The notes below the pieces were generated by a model. The model saw only the letters and a program-made list of their open reading frames with translations. It was not told the origin of the DNA and did not search any database. Shown here piece after piece: positions 7,914-17,654 of a stretch of DNA of 30,046 nt. A program made the position numbers and the translations under genes. The DNA is taken from positions 1 through 30,046 of the forward strand of contig DATMKU010000106.1 in NCBI GenBank assembly GCA_035570935.1, read 5' to 3'. The stretch comes from AP-15 sp035570935 (GTDB taxonomy: Bacteria > Pseudomonadota > Alphaproteobacteria > ATCC43930 > CGMCC-115725). Each line of letters starts with the position of its first letter. Within the stretch, counting starts at the first letter, position 1.

Positions 7914-8015
7914 TCGTCATTCCAGCGAAAGCGGGAACCCAGAGCCTGCCCCTGGCATGAACAGGGGGCGAGCGACGGACGGTTGTACCTGGGCCCCCGC
8001 TTTCGCGGGGGTGAC
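7914..8015. repeat. Second GCGAAAGC-type palindromic repeat, between ilvB and ilvN
   Basis: The left arm (GTCATTCCAGCGAAAGCGGG, 7915-7934) and right arm (CCCCCGCTTTCGCGGGGGTG, about 7994-8013) are inverted. Internal CCCCTGG/CCTGGG segments match the element at 7281-7356. It belongs to the same family, in the other ilv intergenic space. Confidence 0.75.
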
Positions 8016-8064
8016 GAGGAAAACGGACATGTGTTGATGTCGGTACGGCGGTTCCGAAGGTGCT

Positions 8065-9819
8065 TCACACCAGCACCATGCCTTCCTCCGAGACCGGCTG
8101 TTCGACCTCGTCCTTGGGTCCGAGCAGCATTTCGTTATGCGCGGCACCCGAGGGGATCATCGGAAAGCAGTTTTCCTTGGGATCAACAGCCATGTCGAGG
8201 ATCACCGCCTGAGGGGTCTTCAGCATCCAAAGGATCGCATCGTCGACCTCCGCGGGATTTTCGACCCGCCGGCCCTTGGCGCCAAAGGCATCGGCCAGTT
8301 TGACAAAATCGGGCAGGGCCGCGGTGTAGCTCTCGGAATAGCGGCCGCCATGCAGCAATTCCTGCCATTGCCGCACCATCCCCATGTACTGGTTGTTGAG
8401 GATGAACAATTTAACCGGCAGCCGATACTGCGACACCGTCGACATCTCCTGAATGTTCATCAGGATCGAGGCTTCGCCGGCGATGTCGACGACGAGCGCA
8501 TCGGGATGGGCGATCTGGACGCCGACCGCCGCCGGCAGCCCATACCCCATCGTCCCGAGCCCGCCCGAAGTCATCCAATGATAGGGCTCGTCGAATTTGA
8601 AGAACTGCGCGGCCCACATCTGGTGCTGGCCGACCTCGGTCGTGACGTAGACGTCGCGGCCGCGGGTCAGCGCATAAAGCCGCTCGATTGCGTATTGCGG
8701 TTTGATCACGCCTTGGCAACTTTTGTCATAGCGCAGGCAGTCGCGCGCCCGCCATTCGTCGATCCGGCGCCACCATTCGCGGCGGTCCGCAGCCAATCCG
8801 CCGCGCGGCCAAGCTTCGAGCATCGCCGCCATCGCCTGACCGACATCGCCGATAATCGGCAGGTCGACGCGCACGTTTTTGTTGATCGAGGATGGGTCGA
8901 TGTCGATGTGGATCTTTTTCGATCCCGGCGAGAACGCGTTCAACCGCCCGGTCACCCGGTCGTCGAACCGCGCGCCGACCGCGATCATCAGATCGCAGCC
9001 ATGCATCGCCAGATTCGCCTCATAGGTGCCGTGCATCCCGACCATGCCGAGAAAATGCGGGTCGCTGGCGGGCAAGGCGCCGAGGCCCATCAAGGTCAGG
9101 GTGCAGGGTGCGTCGGCCAGACGCACCAGTTCGGTAAAGCGGGCGCAGGCCTCCGGCCCCGAATTGATCAGCCCGCCGCCGCCGTAGAACAGCGGCCGTT
9201 TGGCCGCGGCGATCATCTCGACGGCTTGCGTGATGCGTGCCGGCTCCGGCACGAGTTGCGGACGATAGCTCTTGTGGCGCCCGTCCTCGGGCCCGCTGTA
9301 GGGGCCGAGCGCGAACAGCACGTCTTTCGGCAGGTCGATCACAACCGGCCCCGGCCGGCCGCTCTTCGCAATGTAGAACGCCTCGTGGAGCATGCGCGAG
9401 AGATCGCGCACATCCTTGACCAGGTAGTTGTGCTTGGTGCATGGCCGGGTGATGCCGGTGGTGTCGGCCTCCTGAAAGGCGTCGTTGCCGATCAGGTGGG
9501 TCGGAACCTGGCCGGTCAGGCATACCACCGGCACCGAATCCATCAGCGCGTCGGTCAGCCCGGTCACCGCGTTCGTGGCACCGGGGCCGCTCGTCACCAG
9601 CACGACGCCGACCCGGCCAGTGGAGCGCGCATAGCCCTCCGCGGCGTGCACCGCGCCGCCTTCCTGGCGCACCAGGATGTGACGCAGCGAATTCTGCTTG
9701 TAGAGCGCGTCGTAAATCGGCAGGACCGCGCCGCCCGGGTAGCCGAAAACGACATCGACGCCCTGGTCGACGAGCGCCTTGATGACGATATCCGCTCCAC
9801 TGATCGGCTCGGCCGACAT
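8065..9819 (-). CDS. ilvB: Acetolactate synthase large (catalytic) subunit
   Basis: 584 residues. A ThDP- and FAD-dependent enzyme that condenses pyruvate with pyruvate or 2-oxobutyrate, the first common step of branched-chain amino acid synthesis. The N-terminal pyrimidine-binding domain carries the catalytic glutamate E53 (RQEGGAVHAAEGYA). The central FAD/DHAP-like domain and the C-terminal domain (FILNNQYMGMVRQWQELLHG) are complete. The Mg/ThDP motif reads GEAS, with E449 where many relatives have Asp (GDGS). The start at 9819 is supported by a GAGGAG site; a further in-frame start at 9849 lacks one. The next gene on this strand is ilvN, after a 161-base gap. Confidence 0.96.
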   Translation of the reverse strand: MSAEPISGADIVIKALVDQGVDVVFGYPGGAVLPIYDALYKQNSLRHILVRQEGGAVHAAEGYARSTGRVGVVLVTSGPGATNAVTGLTDALMDSVPVVCLTGQVPTHLIGNDAFQEADTTGITRPCTKHNYLVKDVRDLSRMLHEAFYIAKSGRPGPVVIDLPKDVLFALGPYSGPEDGRHKSYRPQLVPEPARITQAVEMIAAAKRPLFYGGGGLINSGPEACARFTELVRLADAPCTLTLMGLGALPASDPHFLGMVGMHGTYEANLAMHGCDLMIAVGARFDDRVTGRLNAFSPGSKKIHIDIDPSSINKNVRVDLPIIGDVGQAMAAMLEAWPRGGLAADRREWWRRIDEWRARDCLRYDKSCQGVIKPQYAIERLYALTRGRDVYVTTEVGQHQMWAAQFFKFDEPYHWMTSGGLGTMGYGLPAAVGVQIAHPDALVVDIAGEASILMNIQEMSTVSQYRLPVKLFILNNQYMGMVRQWQELLHGGRYSESYTAALPDFVKLADAFGAKGRRVENPAEVDDAILWMLKTPQAVILDMAVDPKENCFPMIPSGAAHNEMLLGPKDEVEQPVSEEGMVLV

Positions 9820-9905
9820 GACTAACTCCTCGGCAAGAAAAGGCTGCACTAATGCGACCCGCCCACGGCGGCGCAGGCCTTGGACGGGGCGCGCACCCTA
9901 GTCAG

Positions 9906-10841
9906 CTATCCCAGGTCGGTCAACAAAAACTCGTCAATAAACTGACGTGAGCGCCGCAGCAAACTTTCCGAAAATTGCTCATCTAAAATCAGATCGGGCT
10001 GCAATTGGTGGCGAAACCAGGTCATCTGGCGTTTCGCATAGCGCCGCGTCGCGCGCTGCCCGGCGCCGACCGCTTCGGCGAGCGTCAACTCCCCCCGCAG
10101 ATGGCTCAGCAGTTCCGGCAGGCCGACCGCCTTCATCGCCGGCAGGCCGCGATCGAGCCCACGCGCGGCGATCGTCGCCGCCTCGGACAAGGCCCCTCTT
10201 CCGATCATCGCGGCAAAGCGTAGGTCGCAGGCGGCGTACAGCCGATCGCGCGGCGGCATCATCAGGATCGTCGCAAATCGATAAGGCGATGCAGGGTGCG
10301 GCTCGTCGCGCCAAGCGCCGATCGAGACGCCGGTGGCGCGCACCACCGCGTAAGCGCGGACCAGCCGCTGCGTGTCGCCCGCGTGCAGGCGTCGGGCCGC
10401 TTCCGGGTCGAGTTCCGCCAGCTGCTCGCGAAACGCAACGCCGCCGAGGGTGCGATGCAATGCCGCCGCCTCCTCGCCGATCTTCTCGGGTATCTCGGGA
10501 AAGGGTGCAAGCCCGCGCCGCAGCGCACGCAGGTAGAGCCCAGTGCCGCCGACGACAATCGGCAGGCTTTCGGCTGACCTTGCGGCCGCGATCTCCACCA
10601 TCGCCAGGGCACGCCAGCCGCCGGCCGAGCCGCGCTCGGCGGCGTCGAGAAAGCCGTAGAGCCGGTGCGGCGCCCGCACCTGCGCGGCAGCATCGGGCCG
10701 CGCCGTCAAAATTGCCAGGTCGCGGTAGCATTGCAGGGCGTCGGCATTGATGATGGTCCCGCGCAACTGCCCCGCCAGTGCCAGCGCCAGCGCCGACTTG
10801 CCGCTCGCCGTCGGACCGCCGATGACGACTACCGGCGGCAT
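9906..10841 (-). CDS. miaA: tRNA dimethylallyltransferase
   Basis: 311 residues. It transfers dimethylallyl to N6 of A37 in tRNAs reading UNN codons. The P-loop GPTASGKS is at 9-16, followed by INADALQCYRDL (the usual S/M are A/L here), IVVGGTGLYLRAL, the QRLVRAYAV helix, and the tRNA-binding TRRYAKRQMTWFR near the C-terminus. The ATG at 10841 gives the normal family N-terminus; the frame stays open upstream to 11714, but that part is the antisense of serB. No clear ribosome site. It is divergent from serB, 51 bases away, and upstream of ilvB. Confidence 0.94.
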   Translation of the reverse strand: MPPVVVIGGPTASGKSALALALAGQLRGTIINADALQCYRDLAILTARPDAAAQVRAPHRLYGFLDAAERGSAGGWRALAMVEIAAARSAESLPIVVGGTGLYLRALRRGLAPFPEIPEKIGEEAAALHRTLGGVAFREQLAELDPEAARRLHAGDTQRLVRAYAVVRATGVSIGAWRDEPHPASPYRFATILMMPPRDRLYAACDLRFAAMIGRGALSEAATIAARGLDRGLPAMKAVGLPELLSHLRGELTLAEAVGAGQRATRRYAKRQMTWFRHQLQPDLILDEQFSESLLRRSRQFIDEFLLTDLG

Positions 10842-10892
10842 GCCGTCTTGCGGCTTGCCGCGGGCACGGGCGCCGGCGTAGGACAAAAGGCG

Positions 10893-11795
10893 ATGCGCCT
10901 CGTCGTCACCATGATCGCCGCCGGGCTCGACCGGCGTCTTCCCCAGCTCGCGGCCCGGGTCGGCAAAGCGTTGGCGGTCGGGGCCGAGCCCGACTGGCTC
11001 GCGACGGACGAAGCCTGCGACTTGTTCGTGGATGCCTCGGAGCCTGGGGCGGTCGTGACGGTGGCGCGCGCGGCCATCGGCGATGCGGCGGTCGACATCC
11101 TGGTTCAACCGGTCGCCGGGCGGCGCAAGCGGCTGCTCGTCGCCGATCTCGAATCGACGATCATCGAAAACGAAATGCTCGATGAATTGGGTGAGATCCT
11201 CGGGATCGGTCCTCAGATTAGCGAAATCACTCGGCGGGCGATGAACGGCGAGCTCGATTTCGCCGGCGCGCTCGCCGCCCGCGTCGCGTTGTTGGTCGGG
11301 ACCGAGAGCCGCTTGCTCAGCGAAGCCGCCGCCCGGATCCGCCTGACCCGAGGGGCTGCGGTGCTCGTTACGACGATGCGCCGGGCCGGTGCCCTGACCG
11401 CGCTCGTTACCGGCGGGTTTGCGATATTTGCCGATCCTGTTGCCGGCCAACTCGGCTTTGACCGCGTCGCCGCCAACCGACTGGAGATTGCCGAGGACAG
11501 GCTGACTGGCCGAGTGCTGCCGCCGATCGTCACCGGCGCAACCAAACGACAAATATTGCTGGGGCTCGCCGCCGAACTCGGCATCGCACCCGGCGCGGCG
11601 ATCGCCGTCGGCGACGGCGCGAACGACCTGCCGATGCTCGATGCCGCTGGGCTCGGTGTCGCCTTTCGCGCCAAACCGCTGGTTGCCGCCGCGGCACGCC
11701 ACCGTCTCGACCACGCCGATCTGACCGGCCTTCTCTACGCGCAGGGATATCTCAAAGCCGATTTCGTTGCCTCAACTGGCGCGGCTCAACTCTGA
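10893..11795 (+). CDS. serB: Phosphoserine phosphatase (HAD family)
   Basis: 300 residues. It makes L-serine from phosphoserine, the last step of serine synthesis. An N-terminal regulatory region of about 75 residues precedes the HAD domain. Motif I is ADLESTII: nucleophile D85 is kept, but the second acidic residue is E87 instead of the usual Asp. Motif II is ALVTGGF, then AANRLEI and TGRV; motif III is the K of ATKRQIL; motif IV is VGDGANDLPML. The ATG at 10893 follows AAAAGG. The last 10 bases overlap the 3' end of degP on the other strand (11786-11795). Confidence 0.93.
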   Translation: MRLVVTMIAAGLDRRLPQLAARVGKALAVGAEPDWLATDEACDLFVDASEPGAVVTVARAAIGDAAVDILVQPVAGRRKRLLVADLESTIIENEMLDELGEILGIGPQISEITRRAMNGELDFAGALAARVALLVGTESRLLSEAAARIRLTRGAAVLVTTMRRAGALTALVTGGFAIFADPVAGQLGFDRVAANRLEIAEDRLTGRVLPPIVTGATKRQILLGLAAELGIAPGAAIAVGDGANDLPMLDAAGLGVAFRAKPLVAAAARHRLDHADLTGLLYAQGYLKADFVASTGAAQL

Positions 11796-13306
11796 TCGAC
11801 GCGCAAGGCGACAAAGCGGAGGTCGCCTTGCCGTTGGACCAGCAGCAGGATCGATTTGCGCCCAGACTTCTTCGCTTCGTCGATCTTGGCCGCAAGATCT
11901 TCCGGATTTTTTATTTCCTCCTGCGCCGCCTCCATGATCACGTCGCCGGGATGAAAACCTTTGTCGGCGGCGGAGCTGTCCTTGGCGACACCGACGACCA
12001 CCACACCTTTGGCGTCATCGCCCAAGGAATATTTGTCCTTGAGCTCCGGGGTCATGCCGGACAGCGTCAATCCCAGCGTCTTGACCAGGCTGCTCTCGCT
12101 TTTGGCGGCCTTTTTCGGGGCCGCGTTGGTGCTCGCCAGCTGCTGTTCGCTCTCCTCGAGCCGGCCGACCTTGACCTGGACCGTGGTCTGGGCGCGCTTG
12201 CGCCACACCATGACCGGAACCGTCGTGTCGACCGGCGTCTCGGCGACCAGCCGCGGCAGGCGGCGCATGTCGCTCACATCCTTGCCGTCGAAATCCAAAA
12301 TGACGTCGCCGGGCTGGATACCGGCGGCCTGCGCCGGTCCCTTGTCGCTGACGCTCGCGACCAGCGCGCCGCGCGCCTTGTCGAGCCCGAGGCTTTCGGC
12401 GATCTCGTCGGTCACCGCCTGAATGCGAACGCCGAGCCAGCCCCGGTGCACGGTATGGTCGGCCTCGTTTTTCAACTCGCTGACGACCTCTTTGGCCAGC
12501 GCCGACGGGATGGCGAAGCCAATACCGATCGAGCCGCCCGAGGGCGAATAGATCGCGGTGTTGATGCCGATCACCTGGCCGTCCATGTTGAACATCGGCC
12601 CGCCGGAATTGCCGCGATTGATCGGCGCATCGGTCTGCAGAAAGTCGTCATAGGGGCCGGAATTGATGTCGCGCTGGCGCGCCGAAAGAATACCCGCGGT
12701 AACGCTGCCGCCAAGCCCGAACGGGTTGCCGATCGCCAGCACCCAATCGCCGACGCGCGCAACGTCGCTGTCGCCCCAATTGACCGCAACCAGCGGCTTG
12801 TCGGCCTTGACCTTGAGCAGGGCAATATCAGTTTTGGTGTCGCGGCCGACCACCTTCGCCTTGAGGTTGGTGTTGTCGTGCAGGATGACTGTGATCTCGT
12901 CGGCGTCGGCGATCACATGGTTGTTGGTGACGATATAGCCCGCCGGATCGATAATAAAGCCCGAGCCGAGCGACGTCGCCTTGCGCGGCGCTACATCCTG
13001 ATGCTCGCCCTTGGGCAGGTTGCGCTCGAGGAAGTCGTGAAAGAATTCCTCGAATGGCGATCCCGGCGGGAATTGCGGCAAGTCGGGCTCGCCTTCGTCG
13101 CCGCCCGCGGTTTTGAGGGTCTGCGTTGTCGAGATGTTGACGACGGACGGCAACAGCTTGGCCGCGAGATCGGCAAAGCCGTCTGGTGCCGGCCGTGCCA
13201 GCGCCGGCGCTGGAGCGATGGCGACCGCCGCCGGAGCCGCGACGAGAAACGCGGCAAACGCAGCCGCCGCGGCGCGGCGCATCAGCATCGAAGGGCGAAA
13301 CGGCAC
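11786..13306 (-). CDS. degP: Periplasmic serine protease, DegP/HtrA family
   Basis: 506 residues from a GTG at 13306, chosen because AGGAG lies 9 bases before it; ATG at 13288 is the alternative. A signal peptide ends near ALARPAP (36-40). The trypsin-like domain holds the triad H130 (VTNNHVI), D160 (TDIALLKV) and S234 (RGNSGGP). Two PDZ domains follow, starting near HRGWLGVRIQAV and near LGLTLSGMTPEL. The enzyme removes or refolds damaged envelope proteins. Downstream of DUF2065 on the same strand; its tail overlaps serB by 10 bases. The order hflK-hflC-DUF2065-degP groups membrane and periplasmic proteolysis control. Confidence 0.95.
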   Translation of the reverse strand: MPFRPSMLMRRAAAAAFAAFLVAAPAAVAIAPAPALARPAPDGFADLAAKLLPSVVNISTTQTLKTAGGDEGEPDLPQFPPGSPFEEFFHDFLERNLPKGEHQDVAPRKATSLGSGFIIDPAGYIVTNNHVIADADEITVILHDNTNLKAKVVGRDTKTDIALLKVKADKPLVAVNWGDSDVARVGDWVLAIGNPFGLGGSVTAGILSARQRDINSGPYDDFLQTDAPINRGNSGGPMFNMDGQVIGINTAIYSPSGGSIGIGFAIPSALAKEVVSELKNEADHTVHRGWLGVRIQAVTDEIAESLGLDKARGALVASVSDKGPAQAAGIQPGDVILDFDGKDVSDMRRLPRLVAETPVDTTVPVMVWRKRAQTTVQVKVGRLEESEQQLASTNAAPKKAAKSESSLVKTLGLTLSGMTPELKDKYSLGDDAKGVVVVGVAKDSSAADKGFHPGDVIMEAAQEEIKNPEDLAAKIDEAKKSGRKSILLLVQRQGDLRFVALRVDQS

Positions 13307-13473
13307 CTGGGTCGACTCCTCGCGAAGGCCCCGCGCCTTCGGTTTCAACAGTCGTCCGGGGCGCGATTGAGGCTTGAAGCTCGACGCGAGATTACGGGAG
13401 AAGGCGGCGCCAAGCCAGCCGCTTTCGCGGTGCCCGGATTCGCGACCGCCGCCGCTGCGAAATCGAAACCTCT

Positions 13474-13659
13474 TCAATGCCGGACCAGCCAGACGAGGGC
13501 GACACCAGCGCCGGCGGCGGCGAGCCCGGCCATGCGCAGGACTTGCGGCGGCAGTGCCATCGCCCGGGCCGCGGCCCGCTTCATGCCCTCGGGAAACAGC
13601 GCGTAAAGACAGCCCTCGATGACCAGGACAAGGGCAAACGCCGTCCACAAATCGCGCAT
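13474..13659 (-). CDS. DUF2065 small membrane protein (YjeT-like)
   Basis: 61 residues with two predicted membrane helices (LWTAFALVLVIEGCLYALF and LAAAGAGVALVWLV), joined by a basic loop with PEGMKRAAARAMALPP. This is the DUF2065 pattern. In Escherichia coli the relative yjeT is also just downstream of hflC, so the linkage supports the call. It lies 45 bases after hflC. The function is not known; a role with HflKC is suggested only by the gene order. Confidence 0.88.
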   Translation of the reverse strand: MRDLWTAFALVLVIEGCLYALFPEGMKRAAARAMALPPQVLRMAGLAAAGAGVALVWLVRH

Positions 13660-13704
13660 CGGCCGATAGGTTTGCGGATCACCGGCCGAGCGGCGGCGTT
13701 CGGT

Positions 13705-14616
13705 TCATCGCGCGCCAGGTTTTGCCGCCGGCCCCGCGGCCGGCGTCGGCGGCCCGCCCGGGCTTTCGAAGTAACGGAAAAAGCTGCTGTTCGGGTTGAG
13801 CACAAACGACGTGTTGCTGCCGCCGAACGCCGCGCGATAGGCCTGCAGCGACCGGTAAAATGTAAAGAAGTCCTTATCCTGATCGTACGCCTTGGCATAG
13901 ATCTCGATCGCCTGGGCGTCGCCCTGGCCGCGCAGCTTTTGAGCGTTGCGCTGCGCGTCAGCGAGGATCACGGTTCGTTCGCGGTCGGCATTGGCCCGTA
14001 CGGTCTGCGCCGCCTCGGCCCCTTCGCCGCGGTATTGCGCCGCCTGCTGCTGGCGTTCGGAACGCATGCGGGCATAAATCGCCTCGCTGTTCTGTGTCGG
14101 CAGATCGGCGCGGCGGATGCGGACATCGACGACATCGATGCCGAAGGGCTTGGCCTGACCGGCGACCTCGTCGCGGATCTGCCCCATGATTTTCGCCCGC
14201 TCCGGCGACAGCAGCGCCGACAACGTGACATTGCCAATGACCTGACGCAGGCTGCCGTTGACCAGCGCGCCAAGCCGGGCGCGCACCCCTGCCTCGGTGG
14301 CGACGGTCTGATAGAACAGCAGCGGGTTGGTGATTCTGTAGCGCGCATAGGTGTCGACGACGAGCCGCTTCTGATCAGAAGCGATGACCTCCTCGGGCGG
14401 CGGCTCGAAGTCGAGCAAGCGTTTGTCGTAGATGATCACATTCTGAATGAACGGCTGCTTGGCCTGCAGGCCGGGGGTATGGATGACGCGGCGCGGTTGG
14501 CCGAACTGCAGCACCAGCGCCTGCTCGGTCTGGTCGACGATGAACAGCGAGCTCATCGCGAAGATGCCGGCAACCACGAGCACCGCGGCGACGGCAAAGA
14601 GGGCGCGCCGGCTCAT
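13705..14616 (-). CDS. hflC: HflC, SPFH-domain regulator of FtsH protease
   Basis: 303 residues. One N-terminal membrane helix (LFAVAAVLVVAGIFAMSSLF) is followed by an SPFH/band-7 domain (VDQTEQALVLQFG, then KRLVVDTYARYRI and VVDVRIRRADLP), a coiled Ala/Gln/Glu-rich helix (SERQQQAAQYRGEG), and a Pro-rich tail. HflC and HflK assemble into a large membrane cage around FtsH hexamers and restrict its access to membrane proteins. The ATG at 14616 has a GAGGAAGAG site and follows hflK by 27 bases. Confidence 0.95.
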   Translation of the reverse strand: MSRRALFAVAAVLVVAGIFAMSSLFIVDQTEQALVLQFGQPRRVIHTPGLQAKQPFIQNVIIYDKRLLDFEPPPEEVIASDQKRLVVDTYARYRITNPLLFYQTVATEAGVRARLGALVNGSLRQVIGNVTLSALLSPERAKIMGQIRDEVAGQAKPFGIDVVDVRIRRADLPTQNSEAIYARMRSERQQQAAQYRGEGAEAAQTVRANADRERTVILADAQRNAQKLRGQGDAQAIEIYAKAYDQDKDFFTFYRSLQAYRAAFGGSNTSFVLNPNSSFFRYFESPGGPPTPAAGPAAKPGAR

Positions 14617-14643
14617 CGTCTCTTCCTCATCGCCGCCATCGTC

Positions 14644-15912
14644 TCAATCCTGCCCGCTAGCCGACGGCGGCGACGGCGTTGCGGTGTCCGGCAATTGAAC
14701 CGAGGATTGCGATTGCGGCGACGCCCCGCCATTGTCGGGCGTCGCGGCGCTGGGGCCGCTTGCCGGGGCGGGTGCGGCGGTTTTTGCGGTGCCGCCGCCG
14801 AGGGCGGGCAGCGGCAGATAAGGCAGCACCCCGGTGGCACTTTGGGCGGATTTGTCGATGATCACCTTGTTGCTGTTCTTCAGCACCTGCTCCATGGTAT
14901 CGAGGTAAAGCCGCTCGAGGGTCACGTCCTGGGCCACCTTGAAGGCGTTGTAGACCGACAGAAAACGGGCGGCGTCGCCCTGCGAGCGGGCGATCGTCGC
15001 AAGGCGATAGGCCTCCGCCTCCTGCTCGATCCGTACGGCGTCGCCGCGCGCCCGCGGGATGATGCCGTTGCGATAGGACTCGGCCTCGTTGCGCAGGCGC
15101 GCGCGATCGGCGAGTGCCGCCTGAACGTCGCGGAACGCGTCGATGACCTCGGCGGGCGGATCGACCCGCTGCAGCTGGAGCTGGGTGATCTCGATCCCGG
15201 CGCCATAACTGTCGAGGATCGTCTGCAGCAATTGCTGGGTTTGAGCCTCGACCTTGGCGCGCCCTTCGGCCAGCGCCTGGGCGATCGGGGTCTCGCCGAT
15301 GACCTCGCGCATGGCGCTTTCGGAAGCCGATTTGACTGTCAGCTCCGGGTCGCGGATGTTGAAGAGGTAGGCCTTCGCGTCCTTGATCACCCAGAACACG
15401 GTGAAGTTGACGTCGACGATGTTCTCGTCGCCGGTCAGCATCAGCGCTTCTTCGGGCACTTGCTCGGACACCGGCTCGCGGGTGGTCTGGGTTTCGCCGG
15501 AGCGGTAGCCGATCTCGGTTCGATTGACGCGGGTAACGCTCGGCGTCAGCGCGCTTTCGATCGGGCTCGGCAGATGATAGTTGAGCCCGGGCTGGGTGGT
15601 GCGGTTATAGGCGCCAAAGCGCAGTACGATCCCGACCTCGTCGGGCTCGACCCGGTAGAACCCGCTCGCCAGCCAGATGACGACGATCGCGATCAGGACG
15701 ACGGCGATCCCGGTGCCGGTGCCGAACCCGCCCGGCAGAATGCGCCGCACCCGGTCTTGGCCGCGCCGCAGCCATTCCTCGAAATCGGGGGGGTAGGGGC
15801 CGCGGTTGCGCGGGCCCGGGCCGCCGCCATTGTTGCGGGGACCGCCGCCCCACGGGCCGCCGCCGCGAGGGCCGCCGCCCCACGGACCGCCCCCCTGACT
15901 TTGCCAGATCAT
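14644..15912 (-). CDS. hflK: HflK, SPFH-domain partner of HflC
   Basis: 422 residues. A Gly/Pro/Trp-rich cytoplasmic N-terminus (about 40 residues, with three GGGPWGGGP-like units) precedes one membrane helix (TGIAVVLIAIVVIWLASGFY) and the SPFH domain (VEPDEVGIVLRFGAYN, TGDENIVDVNFTVFWVI, VDPPAEVIDAF). A coiled region and a Pro/Ser/Ala tail finish the protein. It forms the HflKC complex that modulates FtsH. The first gene of its operon; a promoter is proposed at 16002-16029. Confidence 0.95.
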   Translation of the reverse strand: MIWQSQGGGPWGGGPRGGGPWGGGPRNNGGGPGPRNRGPYPPDFEEWLRRGQDRVRRILPGGFGTGTGIAVVLIAIVVIWLASGFYRVEPDEVGIVLRFGAYNRTTQPGLNYHLPSPIESALTPSVTRVNRTEIGYRSGETQTTREPVSEQVPEEALMLTGDENIVDVNFTVFWVIKDAKAYLFNIRDPELTVKSASESAMREVIGETPIAQALAEGRAKVEAQTQQLLQTILDSYGAGIEITQLQLQRVDPPAEVIDAFRDVQAALADRARLRNEAESYRNGIIPRARGDAVRIEQEAEAYRLATIARSQGDAARFLSVYNAFKVAQDVTLERLYLDTMEQVLKNSNKVIIDKSAQSATGVLPYLPLPALGGGTAKTAAPAPASGPSAATPDNGGASPQSQSSVQLPDTATPSPPSASGQD

Positions 15913-16001
15913 CGAAACTGAACCTTTCCGCGGCGCTGGGTCGGGGTCGCGGCGCCCTCGGGCTACTCTTCAAAAGCGCGACGCGCAACGCTCGCGCCCC
16001 G

Positions 16002-16029
16002 ATAGTGGAGCGCAGGCGGCTGTTGTCAA
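16002..16029 (-). promoter_or_regulatory. Putative promoter of the hflK-hflC-DUF2065-degP operon
   Basis: On the minus strand a perfect TTGACA (16029-16024) is followed, after 16 bases, by CACTAT (16007-16002). The implied 5' leader to the hflK ATG at 15912 is about 85 bases. The -35 match is good, the -10 only partial. Confidence 0.4.
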
Positions 16030-16214
16030 GCAGAGCCGGCGGACCCAGATTCTTCGCACAGGGCGAATTTCGCGGGGCGGTGCCGAGAAAAGCGCCCGCT
16101 GCTCGCGCCGGAACGGTTCCCGGGCCTATGCTGGGGGTCGTCACATGGGGCATTGCGCGAACCTGGCAAAGCATTGGCGCCTCCGAGGTTTCGCCCGCCG
16201 GATTGAGGAATGAC

Positions 16215-17355
<1,141 letters not shown>

Positions 17356-17366
<11 letters not shown>

Positions 17367-17430
17367 GGCCGCTCAAGGCCAATTCCGCGCTTTCTAGCTC
17401 CGCCGCTTCCGGCGACCAGCGGATCGGCAT
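17356..17430 (-). pseudogene. Truncated ParE/RelE-type toxin stub
   Basis: Immediately after the antitoxin on the minus strand, an ATG at 17430-17428 overlaps the antitoxin TGA by one base (TGATG), as in real parDE operons. It reads MPIRWSPEAA, the usual start of ParE/RelE toxins (R-W-S/T-x-x-A), then loses resemblance and stops after 24 codons at TAA 17358-17356, inside the 3' end of apbC. The toxin body is missing. Confidence 0.65.
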
Positions 17431-17654
17431 CAGCCGGAGAAGAGCCGGTCGATTCGCTTTCCAACATCTTCGTGACTAACGAATTCGCCGCGGTCGAGCG
17501 AGGCCAAGCCGTCCATGACCGCCGCGATGAATTTGGCGTCGTCCTCGACGTAACGCCGGATCGCCTCGCGCTCGAGATCGCCTGCCGTGCGGCCGTCGCG
17601 GGCGGCAAGCTCGACAAGCCGTGCCTCTTCTTCGGGGGTTAGCTGCACTTGCAT
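17430..17654 (-). CDS. Orphan ParD-like antitoxin
   Basis: 74 residues: MQVQLTPEEEARLVELAARD, then GRTAGDLEREAIRRYV and a C-terminal GEFVSHEDVGKRIDRLF. The first half is like a ribbon-helix-helix DNA-binding domain; the G-E-F-V-x-H-E-x-V-G tail is typical of short antitoxins paired with ParE/RelE toxins. The partner is reduced to a stub (17356-17430), so this is an antitoxin left alone. It may still bind DNA or neutralise a related toxin elsewhere. The ATG at 17654 has only a weak AGG site. Confidence 0.75.
   Translation of the reverse strand: MQVQLTPEEEARLVELAARDGRTAGDLEREAIRRYVEDDAKFIAAVMDGLASLDRGEFVSHEDVGKRIDRLFSG

Noticed and set aside
8137..9825. A 562-codon plus-strand open frame opposite ilvB
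   Set aside because: It is the antisense shadow of a well-conserved gene in GC-rich DNA; Arg/His/Asp-rich with no domain.
10665..10892. Upstream extension of serB and the matching extension of miaA
   Set aside because: Each extension is antisense to the other gene's conserved N-terminus; family start points lie at 10893 and 10841.
13477..15921. An 814-codon plus-strand open frame opposite DUF2065, hflC and hflK
   Set aside because: Antisense of three recognisable genes; the translation has no coherent domain and no ribosome site.
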